This document shows positions 62,232-64,000 of a DNA stretch of 64,000 bases, piece by piece. The translations under genes and the position numbers were made by a program. Each line of letters starts with the position of its first letter. Position 1 is the first letter of the stretch. Location of the stretch: assembly GCA_933822405.4 (NCBI GenBank), contig CAKOGP040001335.1, positions 62,001 through 126,000 on the forward strand, written 5' to 3'. Source of the DNA: Cylindrotheca closterium (taxonomy: Eukaryota > Bacillariophyta > Bacillariophyceae > Bacillariales > Bacillariaceae). The notes below the pieces were generated by a model. That model searched no databases and was not told the DNA's origin. It saw only the letters and a list, made by a program, of their open reading frames with translations.

Positions 62232-63737
62232 TCAATACAAATCTTCAGGATTTTGTGCTGCAGCCGCCTGCAAATCCGCATCCATCATGGGTGTATCTTC
62301 ATCACTACTGTCATCGTCATCCTCTACCATGTGATCTCTACCATATGTCGCCGCCGTGCGTCGTCTAGATCCATCATACAAACCATCCGACACGCACAAA
62401 TCTTGCTCCAAACAAGCCAATCGAATCAACATGGCGTGAGCATCATCCAAAATTCGGTCTTCCATTTGACCCAAGTCCTTCAAAGTGGAATGCGCTGGGT
62501 TTTTATTTGCCCCTTGAGTTTTGCGCAAGACATTAGCCCGACCATCAATCTTGGCCCCTTCTAGCAAACCACGTCCCATCAAATCCACCAGAGTATCTTG
62601 AACATTCGCAATAGACGGAAAGAGCTTGGCCATGTGTTCAAGCTGGACGCACTGGTACGGTTTCAGGTACTCCAACAAACACTTTTCCCGAATCGATTGG
62701 CTCAATTTCTCCCACTTGTCAACGGTAGAAAAGTACACGTCAGGAAATTCCATAATTGCACCCTCTTGGCTAAAGGCTTGAATGGTCTTGACGTAATTCG
62801 CCTTGGCCCACTGCGAGAGTAGTTCCCTCATGGCGGGAACCAACTCCAAAGCTTCGGGGTGTTCGGCCAGCCAAAGAATCTCGGAGCGGCCTTGGGTGGC
62901 GAGACTGAGCAAAGCCGCATACATGGCAATATCATCCGCACTTGCCACAGTGGGCCAATCTAATTTCGCAGTGGCGCCACCATGGGCCTTGCACAAATTC
63001 GAAAAGGTCACAGCAGCCGTAGCATAATCCCCTTGGGCCATGCGTTCCAATCCAGAGGCAATTTGCAACTTGATGGACACATCTTGCAAAATTTCAGTTC
63101 CTTCGCTGGAAGTGGCCCCAGCGGGGTTTCCTTGCAAGGTGTGTTCCAACTTTGTGACATATTCACGAGCTTGTACGTAACAGCCCGCATTCAAGGCCAC
63201 TTCTAGTAGTACCAAACTCAATTGTCCAGACTGTGTGCGGCTGGTGCAATAATCCATGGCCCGAAATAAAGAGGCCAAAGCAGCCGAGGCATTTCCAGTC
63301 TTGGCATCGTGCTTGGCCAAAGCCACATAGGCGTTGCGAATGGCCTCGCGGTGCATTTGACTTTGTGACGCAGACAAACGGCCCTGCAAGACGTGACGGG
63401 CTTCCTTGTTGGCGGCTTCTGTGGAAGCCATCCAAGACTCGTCTGGTTGAAAGGAAGAAGGAGGTGGGCGGCGGAGGTTGCCTTCGGAAGATTTGGACTC
63501 GCCGACAAATTGCATAGCCATGTCACCACTTGTTTCACCGGTAGAAGTAGCGGTAACTGTGGAAAGTCCAAAGACTTTCTTGTATTGCCGCAGGTTTCCT
63601 TCTTCCTTCATTTGGGCTTCGGCCATCTCAAAGGCTTGAGTAGCGACAGCTTCATCGGGGCTCTGCTGAGCAATTAGAAGGAGTCTTTGTAGTCGCGTTT
63701 CTCCGCTGTATCGAGAAATGTAGGTTTCCAAGTCCAT
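62232..63737 (-). CDS. CSN1: COP9 signalosome subunit 1
   Basis: 501 aa from ATG 63737 (MDLETYISRYSGETRLQRLL), which matches the family start; the frame continues 69 codons upstream as a hydrophobic, Lys-rich sequence likely to be untranslated. The N-terminal helical-repeat region (~1-300) includes TRLQRLLLIAQQSP, YVALAKHDAKTGNASAALAS and a VFGLSTV-linked loop. A PCI domain follows (~310-440: VDKWEKLSQSIREKCLLEYL, MAKLFPSIANVQDTLVDLMG, GAKIDGRANVL). The C-terminus is acidic (DDDDSSDEDTPMMDADLQ). CSN1 (GPS1) is a core helical subunit of the COP9 complex that removes NEDD8 from cullins, linking functionally with the ubiquitin E1 in this window though not by genetic position. Confidence 0.88.
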   Translation of the reverse strand: MDLETYISRYSGETRLQRLLLIAQQSPDEAVATQAFEMAEAQMKEEGNLRQYKKVFGLSTVTATSTGETSGDMAMQFVGESKSSEGNLRRPPPSSFQPDESWMASTEAANKEARHVLQGRLSASQSQMHREAIRNAYVALAKHDAKTGNASAALASLFRAMDYCTSRTQSGQLSLVLLEVALNAGCYVQAREYVTKLEHTLQGNPAGATSSEGTEILQDVSIKLQIASGLERMAQGDYATAAVTFSNLCKAHGGATAKLDWPTVASADDIAMYAALLSLATQGRSEILWLAEHPEALELVPAMRELLSQWAKANYVKTIQAFSQEGAIMEFPDVYFSTVDKWEKLSQSIREKCLLEYLKPYQCVQLEHMAKLFPSIANVQDTLVDLMGRGLLEGAKIDGRANVLRKTQGANKNPAHSTLKDLGQMEDRILDDAHAMLIRLACLEQDLCVSDGLYDGSRRRTAATYGRDHMVEDDDDSSDEDTPMMDADLQAAAAQNPEDLY

Positions 63738-64000
63738 TTCAGCAGTATTGAGGATTGAGGGTATATTAATGTATGTAGGTAGAATGAATGGAAAGAATGT
63801 ACGAGATTTGACGTTTGTGTTTGTCTTCGCTTTGGTCGTTATTTTGGCGGATTCTAGTTCAATCTTTCTACTCTCAGCGTTGAATTCGTATTGTGCACGT
63901 ATCAATAACAGCAGCGCAACCAAAAAATAACCAGTAGACAGCAAAGAGCAATGAATCGATGAATCTCAAGTGACTGTTGTTGGTTGCAATGTTGGGTGCG
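63738..64000. other. Upstream region of CSN1 at the window edge
   Basis: Open frame upstream of CSN1 plus AT-rich DNA. No promoter element was identified with confidence. Confidence 0.4.

Noticed and set aside
63738..63944. 69-codon N-terminal extension of CSN1
   Set aside because: Not similar to CSN1 and the family start MDLETYISRYSG follows; probably 5' leader.
1..64000. CRISPR arrays, rRNA or tRNA genes, insertion sequences, retroelement genes
   Set aside because: None seen; the only arrays are simple tandem repeats. tRNAs cannot be ruled out without a folding search.

Overview
The window looks like nuclear DNA of a diatom, most likely a raphid pennate. This rests on four things. Genes are compact and sit on both strands, with few introns, mostly about 80-90 nt, with GT-AG ends. 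Several N-termini pair a signal peptide with an alanine-then-phenylalanine plastid cleavage site (genes at 15535, 34752, 42237). There are single-pass surface proteins with long Pro/Ser/Thr-rich stalks. Core eukaryotic genes are present (UBA1, eIF2B delta, CSN1, UTP5/WDR43, mitochondrial uS5). I see no rRNA, tRNA, CRISPR array, insertion sequence or complete transposon. Assigning the lineage is inference.

Layout. 0-12.3 kb: a truncated membrane protein gene, a WD40 protein, a broken-looking secreted Gly-rich gene (3458-4067), an SLC10A7-like transporter, a member of a small 'RGLE/QW' protein family, two spliced mitochondrial genes (uS5m and a small unknown) and a GH99-like type II membrane glycosidase. 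12.7-25.5 kb: a pseudokinase-like protein, a probably membrane-anchored staphylococcal-type nuclease, a plastid PDZ plus [2Fe-2S] protein, two paralogous helix-hairpin-helix proteins (one with a mitochondrial presequence), a stand-alone RNase H1 hybrid-binding domain, a P-loop-like unknown, and ubiquitin E1. 25.6-32.7 kb: an accessory stretch with a tandem segmental duplication of the RGLE/QW family (two intact copies and one decayed) followed by about 0.8 kb of nested short tandem repeats. 32.8-43.2 kb: a coiled-coil protein, a plastid fibrillin, a PS-rich surface protein, a pseudouridine synthase, UTP5, a kinase and a CCB-like plastid protein. 43.9-51.3 kb: three single-pass membrane proteins. 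51.4-64 kb: a tail-anchored Cys-rich protein, a membrane protein with a nuclear-looking N-terminus, a zinc-ribbon protein, eIF2B delta, a GT32-type glycosyltransferase and CSN1.

The most interesting locus is the tandem pair at 45766-48174 and 48679-51291. After splicing, each encodes signal peptide, phytocyanin-like cupredoxin domain(s), Pro/Thr-rich stalk, a second ectodomain, one membrane helix and a C-terminal PDZ-like domain. The first gene keeps the full type I copper ligand set (His, Cys, His, Gln). Both cupredoxin domains of the second gene have lost the three strong ligands but keep the disulfide cysteines. This looks like a copper or redox surface receptor and a copper-free sister. 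I know of no described system with this layout, but I could not search for one.

Ten genes were rebuilt from exons by hand, using splice consensus and reading phase (3458, 7778, 9432, 20935, 35583, 45766, 48679, 51396, 58341, plus alternative starts elsewhere). They need transcript support.
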